A DNA stretch of 37,635 bases, from the NCBI GenBank assembly GCA_002450165.1, contig DJYQ01000026.1, positions 22,855 to 60,489 of the forward strand, given 5' to 3'. A model generated the notes under the pieces. The model saw nothing but the letters and a program-made list of their open reading frames with translations, searched no databases and was not told where the DNA came from. Origin of the DNA: Prevotellaceae bacterium UBA6974. Lineage in GTDB: Bacteria > Bacteroidota > Bacteroidia > Bacteroidales > Bacteroidaceae. A program made the position numbers and the translations under genes. Below are positions 25,541 to 35,400 of this stretch, piece after piece. Every line of letters starts with the position of its first letter. The first letter of the stretch is position 1.

Positions 25541-28500
25541 ATGAGGATAAAGTTGCTGGTATTGTCCATGCTTTTAGCATTGTCTTCGACTATTCTTATG
25601 GTGTCCTGTATTTCGGAGGCTCCGTTGGAGATAGAGTGTGATATCAATGAGATGTATGTTCACTTGGATAATCCCTTGGATATTTTCAATAGCGAGTCTG
25701 ATACACTGCATCAGTTCCTTCCCATAGACACCAAATATGTTTTTTCTGTAAAACACAATGCATCCTTGGGAAGCTATCCTGTATATTTTAAGATTTCAAG
25801 AGGCTCCACTGCGTACATCGTCATTGACGGTAAGGAGATTCCGTTCGAGAATGGTCAGCTTGTTAATTTTACCAATGAACGAGTGCAGAAATTTGTCATT
25901 CGGTGTGAAAGTGGCGAATGGAGCAAGACGTATGAGATTTCTATGGAACACCAACCGGCATATACCGTGTTGACCGAGATGTTGATTACGTTTAATGGAA
26001 ATTACACAATCCAAGGTAGAACATCCGCTAATCCAGGTTATTACGTCTGGACAGAAACAGATCCGATTATTACAAAGAATTTATTCCGTGCAGGTGACCC
26101 AATCTGGAAAAACGGTAATCCCGGTTACATCCTGAGTCGTGGAAGTGCACAGCCGGATGAGTACCCGACAATTCCTGTTTTCAATGGCGGAATGGACGGT
26201 ACGGATTGTATTGAGTTACACACACGCAGTACAGGTTCTTTTGGACAGATGGTACATATTCCATTGGCTGCGGGCAGTATGTTCAACGGACTGTTCGACT
26301 CCAGCAAGGCTTTGAACGATGCTCGCAAGGCAACACGTATGGGTGTTCCATGTCCACACAAACCGGTCCGTATCGAGGCAGATTTGAAATATATCCCAGG
26401 GGACAAGTTTCAGGATTCAGATGAAAACGAAATTACGGGAGTGGTGGACGAGCCAGACTTGTATTGCATAATCTACCGTAATGTTGACGAGAATGGTGAT
26501 GCTGTAATGCTTGATGGTGATGACGTCCTGACCAATAGGCATATAAAAGGTGTTGCACGTCTGTCACACAACTACAATATGATTTGGAACGAAGAGGAAC
26601 AACGTCATATTCCAGAACCAGTGCTTACAAACAGTCCAATACACGGAATTACAAGTGAGTGGAAGCATGTTTCTATACCAGTCAACTATGATTTCTTTCA
26701 GACAGGGCATGAAAATACGATAGACCCGGTTCTTCTCAGGAATCGTGGCTACAATATCATAATCGGATCTACCAGTAGCTGGCGCGGTGGATATTTCGAA
26801 GGAGCTTTGGACTCCAGACTCTATGTTGACAATATCAAGGTTGTGTTTGAAGATCCCGAAGACGAGGGCGACACTACACTTCCTATATCATCTGCCAGTA
26901 TTATTGTTGATGATCCACTGGCATTGTTTACAGAGGAGGGAGACAGTATCCAATACTTGGAAGAAGGCACAACCGAGATTGTTTTCCCTGTCAAATGGGA
27001 TGCAGACATGAAATCCGTACCCCTGACCTTGCATGCAGGTCAGGGCTATACTGTCTTTGACGAGGGAGGGAAGTTATTTGTTTCTGGGACGAAAGTGGAT
27101 CTTTCAAATGGAAAAGTATTGAAATTCAAGGCTCGTGATACCGATGGTAAACTGGAAATCATATATACCGTTCGTGCTCAGTTCCAGGATCAGCCTGTTC
27201 CCACAATGCTTTCGGCCAGTATCAGGATAGCATCACCATTAACCATATTCAACAATGTTGGCGACAGCGTGCAGACTCCATCTGCATCCAACGAAATTGT
27301 ATTCCCTGTCAGGTGGGATGCTGTTGTTTCTTCGGTACCACTTACACTCAGCGTCAGCAAGTGGGCAACCATTCGGGATGCCAGTGGAAATGACTTCGTT
27401 TCGGGAAGCAATGTTGACCTTTCCGACGGACAGTTCCATCAGTTCATGCTTTTCAGTCAGGATGGTTCTCAGTCAAATACATACAAGGTAAGGGTTCAAT
27501 ACGCTGAACAAACGGAATTTGCCGTTTCATCATTCAGTATCATTGTTAACAATCCGCTCGATATATTCAAGCAGGCATCCGACAGTGTTCAGACGGCAAA
27601 CGAGGCAAACGAAGTCATATTCCCAGTAAGGTGGAATGCAGACGTTACAGCAGTGCCTCTTACTATCCATGCAACCAAATTCTCGACAATCTACGACGAG
27701 AACGGTGACGTGTTTACCTCTGGTCAGAAAGTTAATCTCTCGGACGGAGAGTTCCATACCTTCACTGTTAAGAGCCGTTTTGGCAAAAAGACACAAATAT
27801 ACAAGGTAAAGGCAAATATCGGTCAAGAACCACGTTATGTCTTTGGTTTCGAGAATGGAAGCACAGCCAGCGGCTATTACACATGGACCGATGCAAATCT
27901 TGCGTCTTCGTGGGTAACGTCCAATGCCATGTTCAAGGTACTTCGTACCGGAGCAACCGTATCCGAGTGTCCCGCCAGAAAGGATGGGGCAAGCGTATTA
28001 TTGCTCGAGACTGCTGCCAACAACAGCACTTATGCATCCATGCTGAAGATGCGTACTGTTCCGGGCATGATATTCAACGGAACCATGGATTCATATACCC
28101 TTCAGCAGGCGATGAGTGGCGGTCTGTCATATTTCCAGTCCCTTGCACATTATGGAGCACCCTTCACGCACAAGCCTACAAAGATGAAGGTCCGTGCAAA
28201 ATACATACCAGGCGAGAAATACTACAAGGGTAATACCTACGTAGTTGGCGAGACCGATTCTCCGGATATATATTGTGTATTCTACCGCAATATGGGAGGT
28301 CAGTTCACACTCTCTACTTCCAATATGTTCACCCACAGCAATATTGCCGGTTATGTGCGACTTCACGGTTCAAGCAAGCAGGTTGGTACATCGTGGACGG
28401 ATCTCGAGTTCAAGATAGTCACATACAACGTAGATACCAATGTGCTGGCAGACGGAGGCTATAGTATGGTCATCGGGGCAACCAGCAGCTGGAATGGTCA

Positions 28501-28567
28501 GAATATGGAAGGAGCCGAAGGTTCCAAGCTATACATAGAAAGTATAACCCTTTATTACGAGGATTGA
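25541..28567 (+). CDS. PCMD-domain lipoprotein with duplicated PCMD and four linker repeats
   Basis: A 1008-residue surface lipoprotein candidate. The signal peptide ends in MVSC (C23), a usable lipobox, with an acidic residue shortly after. Domain order: repeat 1 (about 24-140, opening LEIECDINEMYV as in PCMD lipoproteins), PCMD domain 1 (about 147-440), repeats 2, 3 and 4 (about 447-555, 555-660, 660-765), PCMD domain 2 (about 765-1008). The repeats share a core like NPLDIFxxxSDSVQ, then IVFPVRWDA and VPLTLxA. PCMD (putative carbohydrate metabolism domain, a beta-sandwich) is typical of Bacteroidales surface proteins; a glycan-binding role is inferred, not shown. PCMD 1 has GSTGSFGQMV-like and SSWRGGYFEGALDSRLYVD segments; PCMD 2 has the matching SSWNGQNMEGAEGSKLYIE. 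The stop shares one base with the next start. Confidence 0.85.
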   Translation: MRIKLLVLSMLLALSSTILMVSCISEAPLEIECDINEMYVHLDNPLDIFNSESDTLHQFLPIDTKYVFSVKHNASLGSYPVYFKISRGSTAYIVIDGKEIPFENGQLVNFTNERVQKFVIRCESGEWSKTYEISMEHQPAYTVLTEMLITFNGNYTIQGRTSANPGYYVWTETDPIITKNLFRAGDPIWKNGNPGYILSRGSAQPDEYPTIPVFNGGMDGTDCIELHTRSTGSFGQMVHIPLAAGSMFNGLFDSSKALNDARKATRMGVPCPHKPVRIEADLKYIPGDKFQDSDENEITGVVDEPDLYCIIYRNVDENGDAVMLDGDDVLTNRHIKGVARLSHNYNMIWNEEEQRHIPEPVLTNSPIHGITSEWKHVSIPVNYDFFQTGHENTIDPVLLRNRGYNIIIGSTSSWRGGYFEGALDSRLYVDNIKVVFEDPEDEGDTTLPISSASIIVDDPLALFTEEGDSIQYLEEGTTEIVFPVKWDADMKSVPLTLHAGQGYTVFDEGGKLFVSGTKVDLSNGKVLKFKARDTDGKLEIIYTVRAQFQDQPVPTMLSASIRIASPLTIFNNVGDSVQTPSASNEIVFPVRWDAVVSSVPLTLSVSKWATIRDASGNDFVSGSNVDLSDGQFHQFMLFSQDGSQSNTYKVRVQYAEQTEFAVSSFSIIVNNPLDIFKQASDSVQTANEANEVIFPVRWNADVTAVPLTIHATKFSTIYDENGDVFTSGQKVNLSDGEFHTFTVKSRFGKKTQIYKVKANIGQEPRYVFGFENGSTASGYYTWTDANLASSWVTSNAMFKVLRTGATVSECPARKDGASVLLLETAANNSTYASMLKMRTVPGMIFNGTMDSYTLQQAMSGGLSYFQSLAHYGAPFTHKPTKMKVRAKYIPGEKYYKGNTYVVGETDSPDIYCVFYRNMGGQFTLSTSNMFTHSNIAGYVRLHGSSKQVGTSWTDLEFKIVTYNVDTNVLADGGYSMVIGATSSWNGQNMEGAEGSKLYIESITLYYED
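25610..27830 (+). repeat. four diverged ~105-residue repeats in the PCMD lipoprotein
   Basis: Copies lie at about 25610-25970, 26880-27190, 27200-27515 and 27520-27830. The last three are in tandem; the first is separated from them by PCMD domain 1. Shared features are a strand ending in PLxIF, a SDSVQ-like acidic-polar turn, VFPVxW, and a Tyr-x-Val strand at the end. They resemble the Ig-like domain usually found once in front of a PCMD domain. Confidence 0.75.
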
Positions 28568-29415
28568 TGAATAGGATAATCAAATATATTGCAGTAGCCG
28601 TTCTGAGCTTAACTGCCATGCCGTTATACGCTCAGGAAACAGAGATAGACGCGCCCATTCCCGTTGCAGACAAATGGGAACGTTGGGGACCTACCAGCCG
28701 TACAGGTTTTGGTTTTCAACTCAAGATGGGTTACAGCATCGGAGGTTACTCTCCATTGCCGATACCACGCGAAATCCGACAGATACAGAAGTTTAGCCCA
28801 CAGGGCGGTATCAGCGTCGGAATCGAAGGCTACAAGATGTTCAATCGCCGTTGGGGACTGAAGATAGGCGTTACATTGGCAAATCAGGGCTTTTCGACCA
28901 GGGCCGAGGTAAAAAACTATTACACCAAGATAGTGCTGGACGGCGAGGAGCAGAAGGGATGGTTTACAGGTATCAACGAGACCAGTATCAACAACTGGAC
29001 CATAACAATTCCAGTAATGGCTACATTCCGTATGAGCTCACGTTGGAACGTAAGTCTGGGACCTTATATGCAGATGTTCCTGTCCAAGAACTTTGATGCC
29101 AAGGTTCACGGCTTCCCCGAGGCAGAGCGCGCCGAGGATGCATATCTCCGTGTAGATCACGGTGACGGTTCAGGTCCTACTCAGGACAAGAACATATTCG
29201 GTCCGGAAAAGGAAGCGACGACCAGCCTTGGCAAGGACATGGTAACATGTACTGCAGGAGTTGAACTTCTCTTTGACTGGAAAGTCACCAAGCACATCGG
29301 TGCGTTTGGAAAGCTAGATTGGGGCTTTACCAGCATCTTCCCAGGTGATTACGACACAGTGCGCTTCAAGATGTTCCCGATATTTGGGACAATAGGCGCA
29401 GCATATTGCTTCTGA
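28567..29415 (+). CDS. outer-membrane beta-barrel protein
   Basis: A 282-residue protein with a signal peptide cut after LYA (A22), about eight alternating amphipathic strands (for example TGFGFQLKMGYSIGG, GGISVGIEGYKMF, WGLKIGVTLANQGF, WNVSLGPYMQMFL) and a C-terminal aromatic residue (AAYCF), the usual assembly signal for a small outer-membrane barrel of the PorT/OmpA-barrel type. The ATG at 28567 is preferred over a TTG one codon earlier; it overlaps the previous stop as TGATG, so translation is probably coupled to the PCMD lipoprotein. That coupling suggests the two products work together at the outer membrane. The specific function is unknown. Confidence 0.78.
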   Translation: MNRIIKYIAVAVLSLTAMPLYAQETEIDAPIPVADKWERWGPTSRTGFGFQLKMGYSIGGYSPLPIPREIRQIQKFSPQGGISVGIEGYKMFNRRWGLKIGVTLANQGFSTRAEVKNYYTKIVLDGEEQKGWFTGINETSINNWTITIPVMATFRMSSRWNVSLGPYMQMFLSKNFDAKVHGFPEAERAEDAYLRVDHGDGSGPTQDKNIFGPEKEATTSLGKDMVTCTAGVELLFDWKVTKHIGAFGKLDWGFTSIFPGDYDTVRFKMFPIFGTIGAAYCF

Positions 29416-29466
29416 CATAGGTTAGGTTTTATAGAAAACAAGGTAGAAAGACAGTTCGAATTTCAG

Positions 29467-32373
29467 ATGAAAAGATTATTTACATTTTTCGTTACAGGCA
29501 TCCTGGCCATCACAGCTGGTGCACAAGACATTTTCCAGTTACAGAATGCCGATTTTGAGCAGTGGGAAGAAGTCACATATGACGATAAGACTCAAATCGC
29601 ACCGGTTTCATGGCACTCATATCTGACCGGTACAGGTGCCGTAAAGGCCAATGCAGTAAAGTACGCTGCACCATTGGAGAAGGGCGAGGCACGTACAGGC
29701 TCTGCAGGTACAACCAGTGTGCTTATCAAGGGCAAGAACTATCTGACCCTGAACCTGGCAGGTAACCTTACTACCGGCTGTGTCGAAATGGGGCATCTCA
29801 ACCAGGGTAACACCGCCGTCAACTATAATTATACCAACATCTCCAGCGGTCAGGCTATGAATTTTACAGGCCGTCCCGATGCAATGAAGGTGTGGGTACG
29901 TTTTCATGGAGTCAACAAAGGACAGATTGCAGCATATCTGCACAGCCAGGGCCGTTTTCAATTCCCGATAGCAACTGGCGATGACATCACCGCTCACATG
30001 ATAGGCAGTGCCGCATCGTTTGCTGACAGTAATGACGAATGGACCGAATACACCATCCCCTTCAACTATGTTAGCAACGACAATCCCTCCTATGCCTTGG
30101 TTTCATTTACAACCACCAACATTCCAGGCAAGGGCAGCAAGGACGACTATATGTACATTGACGATATTTCTTTGGTATATAACAGCGAGCTGTCAGAAAT
30201 AATCTATAATGGAAAAAGCATCCTGGGCAAGACATCCGTTGATGCAGAATACGACGAAAGCCTTCTTTCTGGTCTGAAATCCAATGGCGCAGGTGCAGTT
30301 ATTACACACGATTACAATCCGTCCACATACGTACTTACAGTCCAGGTTACTGCACAGGACAACAGTTCCGCGCACACATACACATACCAGTTCAGGAAAC
30401 CTACAGTATATTATACCGTCCAGTTCCTTACCCATGATGGTCAGATTATCGTCACAAAGACTATAAAGGAAGGCGACCCTGTTGTCGCTCCCAGTGCTCC
30501 TGCCCGAGAAGGATATACTTTTTCCGGCTGGGACCCCGAGATTGTTTCCCCTGCACAGTCAGACGCTACATATACCGCCACCTACGAGGAGATAATCCCC
30601 GAGGATGTATATTATACCGTCACATTCCTCAATTATAACGGAGAAACAATTTTTACTACACAAATCAAGGAGGGAGACAAGATAATCATTCCAGACGATC
30701 CCGTGCGTGAGGGCTACACTTTCATGGGCTGGACGCCGGCAATCGTTGAAACCGTAACAGCCAATGCCACCTATATGGCCACCTACGAGAAGGACGAGGA
30801 ACCAGAGCCCGAGCACCAATGGCCATCTGCAGGAACCGAGACAACATACGAGGACAATGTCATCGTGACAATCAATGGACAGAAGGGTGCCCCTCAGCCA
30901 TGTAAGGTTATCGTGAAATACGGGCAAGACGGTGTCATTGATTTTGCCCTGAATAATTTCATACTCATCAACAATGGTGACGAAATACCAGTCGGCAATA
31001 TCAAGGTGCAGAACATCATACAGGAATGGGACCGTACAATTGCAGCAGGCAAGTTCGCATTTACCGGAAACATAACAATCCCCGAGGGCAGCGACCCTGA
31101 CAAGTTCTGGATGGGTCCATATCTGGGCGTTATTCCTATGCAGATGACAGGTGAGATGAACGACCAGCAACTTCATGTCCAGATATTCATCAATCTCATG
31201 ACAACAATGGGTCAGATGGTTCAGGTCGAGGTAGGAAACGAGTTAGGCAAGGATGCCGAACCGATAATCACATACAAGCTCAAACCAGGTTCCGTCACGT
31301 TCAATCCATCAGTTCTGACATACGATGCCACATCAGTCCAGATGTCCTACGTCATACTCCAGCATTCCTCAAAGGAAGATGTTCAGGATGTTGAGATTCA
31401 GCGTTCAACAACCCTGGATTGGTTCCAGACCAATGAGGAGAAGTCTATAACCGGTACGTACTACGATTCAGACTACAAGGTCGAGGTTCAGTACTACATC
31501 CTCAAGCCAGCAAAGCCGGCAGCAAAAATAGACTACTGGGTAAAGCCAGGTTCCGTAACCTACAATCCCGAAACTATCCCATACGATGCGACATATGTTA
31601 ACCTGTGTTACGTTGTAATCAAGCACTCATCGGACGAGAGTGTCCCTGACGAGGAAATCGCGCGAACATATTCCATTACATGGGAGGCAACAGACGACGA
31701 GGTCAAACTGTCTGGAACATATACGGATCCAAAATACAAAGTACAGGTTCCATACAGCATTTGGAAGCTTGCCAAGCCCGCCTGGATTATGCCAACATCA
31801 GGGACCAAGACATACAACCAGGAACTCTATGTCGGTGTTGACGGAAAGATGAACGGTCCGATGCAGTGCCAAGTGCAGATAACCTTCCATGATGAAAACA
31901 CCATAGACTTGGCATTGTACAATTTCATACTCAAGGCAGATGATACAGAAATGTACGTTGGTAATATAGTTATCGAGAATGTAGATTTGACAGATACAGG
32001 TCAGCACTATTCAACATTCGAATACAACGGAATCCTGAACATCGCCGCTGGAACCAATCCTGCCGATGCTATGTGGTTAGGCCCCCTTTTGGGACCATTG
32101 CCCTTGCCTACTGCCGGAAAGATCAACAACGAGCAACTATATGTTACAATCAAGCTCAGAGCCAATAACCAGGACATTGACGTACTTGTAGGCAACAAGG
32201 CTTACTTCGACAATCTGGACGGAGAGGATTTTACCAGCGTTACCGACATTGTTGACGTGGGACAGTCTTCCAATGCCCCCGTCACTTCATGCTACAACCT
32301 TCAGGGTCAGCGTACGAATCCCTCTGCCAAGGGACTGCATATCATAAATGGACGCCTGGTACTGAAACTTTAA
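29467..32373 (+). CDS. modular secreted protein: PCMD-like, InlB-type repeats, two calycin-like domains, YNLQGQR tail
   Basis: 968 residues. Signal peptide cut after AGA (A19). Order: PCMD-like beta-sandwich (about 20-235, QLQNADFEQWEEV ... YIDDISLVY); an Ig-like module opening IIYNGKSILG (about 241-312); two Listeria-Bacteroides (InlB B) repeats (about 315-376 and 381-445, each with EGYTFxGWxP and ATYxATYE); calycin-like domain 1 (about 451-598); two tandem KPGSVTxNP repeats (about 599-685 and 688-770); calycin-like domain 2 (about 773-918); and a C-terminal tail YNLQGQRTNPSAKGLHIING, as seen in many Prevotella and Bacteroides secreted proteins. No enzyme motif is seen. It is 51 nt after the barrel gene and is a paralogue of the next gene over the first 310 residues. 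A binding or adhesive surface role is inferred. Confidence 0.8.
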   Translation: MKRLFTFFVTGILAITAGAQDIFQLQNADFEQWEEVTYDDKTQIAPVSWHSYLTGTGAVKANAVKYAAPLEKGEARTGSAGTTSVLIKGKNYLTLNLAGNLTTGCVEMGHLNQGNTAVNYNYTNISSGQAMNFTGRPDAMKVWVRFHGVNKGQIAAYLHSQGRFQFPIATGDDITAHMIGSAASFADSNDEWTEYTIPFNYVSNDNPSYALVSFTTTNIPGKGSKDDYMYIDDISLVYNSELSEIIYNGKSILGKTSVDAEYDESLLSGLKSNGAGAVITHDYNPSTYVLTVQVTAQDNSSAHTYTYQFRKPTVYYTVQFLTHDGQIIVTKTIKEGDPVVAPSAPAREGYTFSGWDPEIVSPAQSDATYTATYEEIIPEDVYYTVTFLNYNGETIFTTQIKEGDKIIIPDDPVREGYTFMGWTPAIVETVTANATYMATYEKDEEPEPEHQWPSAGTETTYEDNVIVTINGQKGAPQPCKVIVKYGQDGVIDFALNNFILINNGDEIPVGNIKVQNIIQEWDRTIAAGKFAFTGNITIPEGSDPDKFWMGPYLGVIPMQMTGEMNDQQLHVQIFINLMTTMGQMVQVEVGNELGKDAEPIITYKLKPGSVTFNPSVLTYDATSVQMSYVILQHSSKEDVQDVEIQRSTTLDWFQTNEEKSITGTYYDSDYKVEVQYYILKPAKPAAKIDYWVKPGSVTYNPETIPYDATYVNLCYVVIKHSSDESVPDEEIARTYSITWEATDDEVKLSGTYTDPKYKVQVPYSIWKLAKPAWIMPTSGTKTYNQELYVGVDGKMNGPMQCQVQITFHDENTIDLALYNFILKADDTEMYVGNIVIENVDLTDTGQHYSTFEYNGILNIAAGTNPADAMWLGPLLGPLPLPTAGKINNEQLYVTIKLRANNQDIDVLVGNKAYFDNLDGEDFTSVTDIVDVGQSSNAPVTSCYNLQGQRTNPSAKGLHIINGRLVLKL
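30406..30795 (+). repeat. two InlB B-type (Listeria-Bacteroides) repeats
   Basis: Two copies of about 63 residues (30406-30594 and 30604-30795), each starting VYYTVxFL and containing the REGYTFxGW core and a final ATYxATYE strand. This is the beta-grasp-like repeat first named in Listeria internalins and common in Bacteroidales surface proteins. Confidence 0.85.
31262..31770 (+). repeat. tandem ~85-residue KPGSVTxNP repeats
   Basis: Two adjacent copies (about 31262-31515 and 31526-31770) share KPGSVTxNP, the pair YDAT followed by a hydrophobic strand, HSS with acidic residues, W, GTYxDxxYKVxVxY and a KPAKPA or KLAKPA linker. They sit between the two calycin-like domains. I do not recognise a named family. 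Confidence 0.75.
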
Positions 32374-32429
32374 CACAATTACAGCAAATAGGTATTATAT
32401 CAAGATAAGGATTGAATTACGAGACGAAA

Positions 32430-35400
32430 ATGAAAAGATTGTTCTATACCCTCATTACGGCATTTGTTGCTATCTCGGCCAACGCCCAGTATCAGTTGGG
32501 CAACTCAGACTTCGAGCAGTGGGAAAGCGTATCCTACAGCGGCAAGACCGGAGAAGAACCCCTGCTGTGGAGCTCTTTCCTGGACGGAACAGGTTCCCTG
32601 AAGGGAATGGCAGGCGCAGTACAACTGTGGCGTAGTACCGACACTCGTCCCGGGACCAAGGGACATTACAGTGCCGAGATCAAGGCCCGCAATGTCATGT
32701 TCGGAATCATCGCCCAGGGCAACCTGACTACAGGATGTGTGAACATGGGCTCCACAACCGCCACTGATGCAAGTGGAAACTATAACTACATCAACGAAAG
32801 CCGTACTGACCAGTCAATGCGTTTCACAGGTCATCCCGACGCAGCACGCTATTGGGTCAAGTTCAACGGCAAGAACGACGGCAAAGTCAGCATTACCCTC
32901 ACTACCAAGGGTTATTTCCAAGACCCACAGGCCAACAACATTACAGCAACAGCAGTAGCGACCAGCATCAAATCGACACCGAGCAACAGCACATGGACCC
33001 AATACACCGTTCCATTTGACGTTAAGTCCGACAAAGCCCCATACTACGTATTGGTAAACATTAGTACCAGCGCAGTCCCCGGTGACGGAGCCGAGGCCGA
33101 CCATCTCTATATTGACGACATGGAGATGCTGTATTACAGCGAGGCAGAGAGCATTACATACGACGGTCAGGATATCCTGGGAAGGACCAAGATGGACTGT
33201 CTCTTTGACCCCGATAAGCTGACTGATGTCCAGATGACAGGTCGCGCAGCAACATGGTCTTACGACTTCGATTACAACGCCTATGCACTTACCGTTACCG
33301 TCCGTGGCGAGAATTTCAGCGAGGACGAAAACAACTTCCATTCATACACGATACCGTTCACCAAGCCCAATGCCGATATCACCAGTGCCACTCAGGACGG
33401 AGTCGATTTGCTGACTAATTCCCAGGACGTTATATACAATAAGGAACGCGTGCAACTTACGTTCAACGATGACGTCCTCTCACATACCGAATCATTCGAT
33501 ATCAAGACCTGTCAGCTTACCGTTGTAATGACAGACATGTTCGATAACAAGATTACACGTATCATACAGTTCCACGTGCCAGCCCCCGCTATCGTATCAG
33601 CAACATGGAATGGCGAGTCCGTCAACGTCGATGCCTTCAGCACGACCGACCTGTACAGCGAGACGGATTTTATCCTGACCGGCAACGAGGACGCCACCCT
33701 GGTACGCTCATTTGACGAAACCTCGCTTATTCTCACCGTTACTGCCCGGGCAGCAGACGGTTACAACATCTTCAACCGCGTATATACATACCAGTTTGGA
33801 CTCGGACAGATGCCGGATCCCCGTGAAGAGGTCATCGAACCGGTCAAGATGGAGAAGAACAAGCAATATTACATCCGGAACAAATACCACGACATGTATG
33901 TACTGGACAACAATACCCTTTCCAGCGGCAAAGGCGTTGACCTCACAAAATGGACCGTGACCGACAATAACTACATACAGAGCACCAACGGCAGGTATTT
34001 CAACATTACCATTAATTACAATGTCTTCGTTACGGCACCGACCAGTGTGTCCTACAGTGTAAACAGCACCTCTGCTACAGAGCTGGATATCCAGCAGTCA
34101 GTTGACGGATATATCATTTCCAAGACGGCAACTTGGAAAGCATGGTTCGTAGATCGTTCGTATCAGGCATTCCTGTTCTGGAGCGAAAATGCAGCAAGTG
34201 GTGCAGACGGAGCCAACAAACTGGACCCATATGGCTCTGGTGATGCACGCAACGACCTTGCAAAATGGCAGTTCTTTGACTGCAATGCCGTTGACTGTCA
34301 CAATCTGCGCATAGAGCTGTACGACGAGTTGACACGTGCCCAGCAAATGGGTATGGATATCACCACGTATCGTCAGGTAATGAACAAGAACGCCACCAAC
34401 AAGACAGTCCTCAGCGATCTTTTGGCAACGGTCCGCGCAGCACAGTTCAACTATGTCAACAACGGCTTTACCGTCAACCGCACAGATTTGCTCGGTTCTA
34501 CCGACCTGACCAATACAACATACTGGAATACCAACATGTCCAAGAACGTAAGCGGCGGACATCACTGGGACGGCACCATGACCCCGTATTACGAGCAGTC
34601 AGCATCGCCAGTAAACCTATGGGAATCCTCCGACCCCTGGACCTCCAGTGCCCGTCAGACGGTCAAGCTTCCTGCCGGCCACTACATGGTCAAGGCCACT
34701 GCACGCGCCAGCCAGTATGCTCAGTCATACATCAAGGTAGGCGAGCAGAGCGTATCTTTCCCATCCAAGGGCGATACAGGTCGCGGAGTTGATGTAAACG
34801 GCAACGTCAATTTCCGTTCCGACGGAACATATGCCAACAACAACATAGGTCGCGGATGGGAATACCGCTACCTGGCATTCGACGTCATGAATCCCAATGA
34901 CCAGGTAACCATCGAGATAGGCGGATCGTGCGAAGGACTCATCCACCAGTGGATATCAATAAGCGATATCGAGCTCCTTGCCAAGGAAGCCCCACAGATG
35001 AAGATGCTGCAGTACCAATACGATGGTAAGGCGTACACCCCTTCATCGGCCAATACAATTGACCTGTCCGATGTATTCTGGAAAGAAGAGATATCACCGG
35101 TAATAACTACTGCCGGCTACGGCAATTACGAATGCAAGTTCGACTCCGTACAGTGGCAGATGCACGTTACCCTCAGTCAGGAGGAAGGCATCAACTACGG
35201 ATACTCTCCCATCAAGTACGTCATCCAGTACCACAAGCCCACCCCCGAACTCACTTCGCTGACATTCGACGGTCAGGATATCCTGGGCACAACAACTGTT
35301 GACAAATATTACAATGCCAGTCTCTTGGCCTATTCCACCAATCAGGACACGCAGAAAACCCAGCTGGCATTCAACCGCAAGAGCAATGTCCTGACCATTG

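Noticed and set aside
26880..27830. CRISPR-like direct repeats
   Set aside because: The repeats are ~315-nt diverged protein-coding units in frame, without spacers.
30559..31176. 205-residue minus-strand frame in the first modular secreted protein
   Set aside because: Antisense to clear InlB-type and calycin-like coding sequence; Cys/Val-rich shadow.
32412..32429. TTG start for the dockerin-bearing protein
   Set aside because: Adds six polar residues before a perfect signal peptide that starts at the ATG at 32430.
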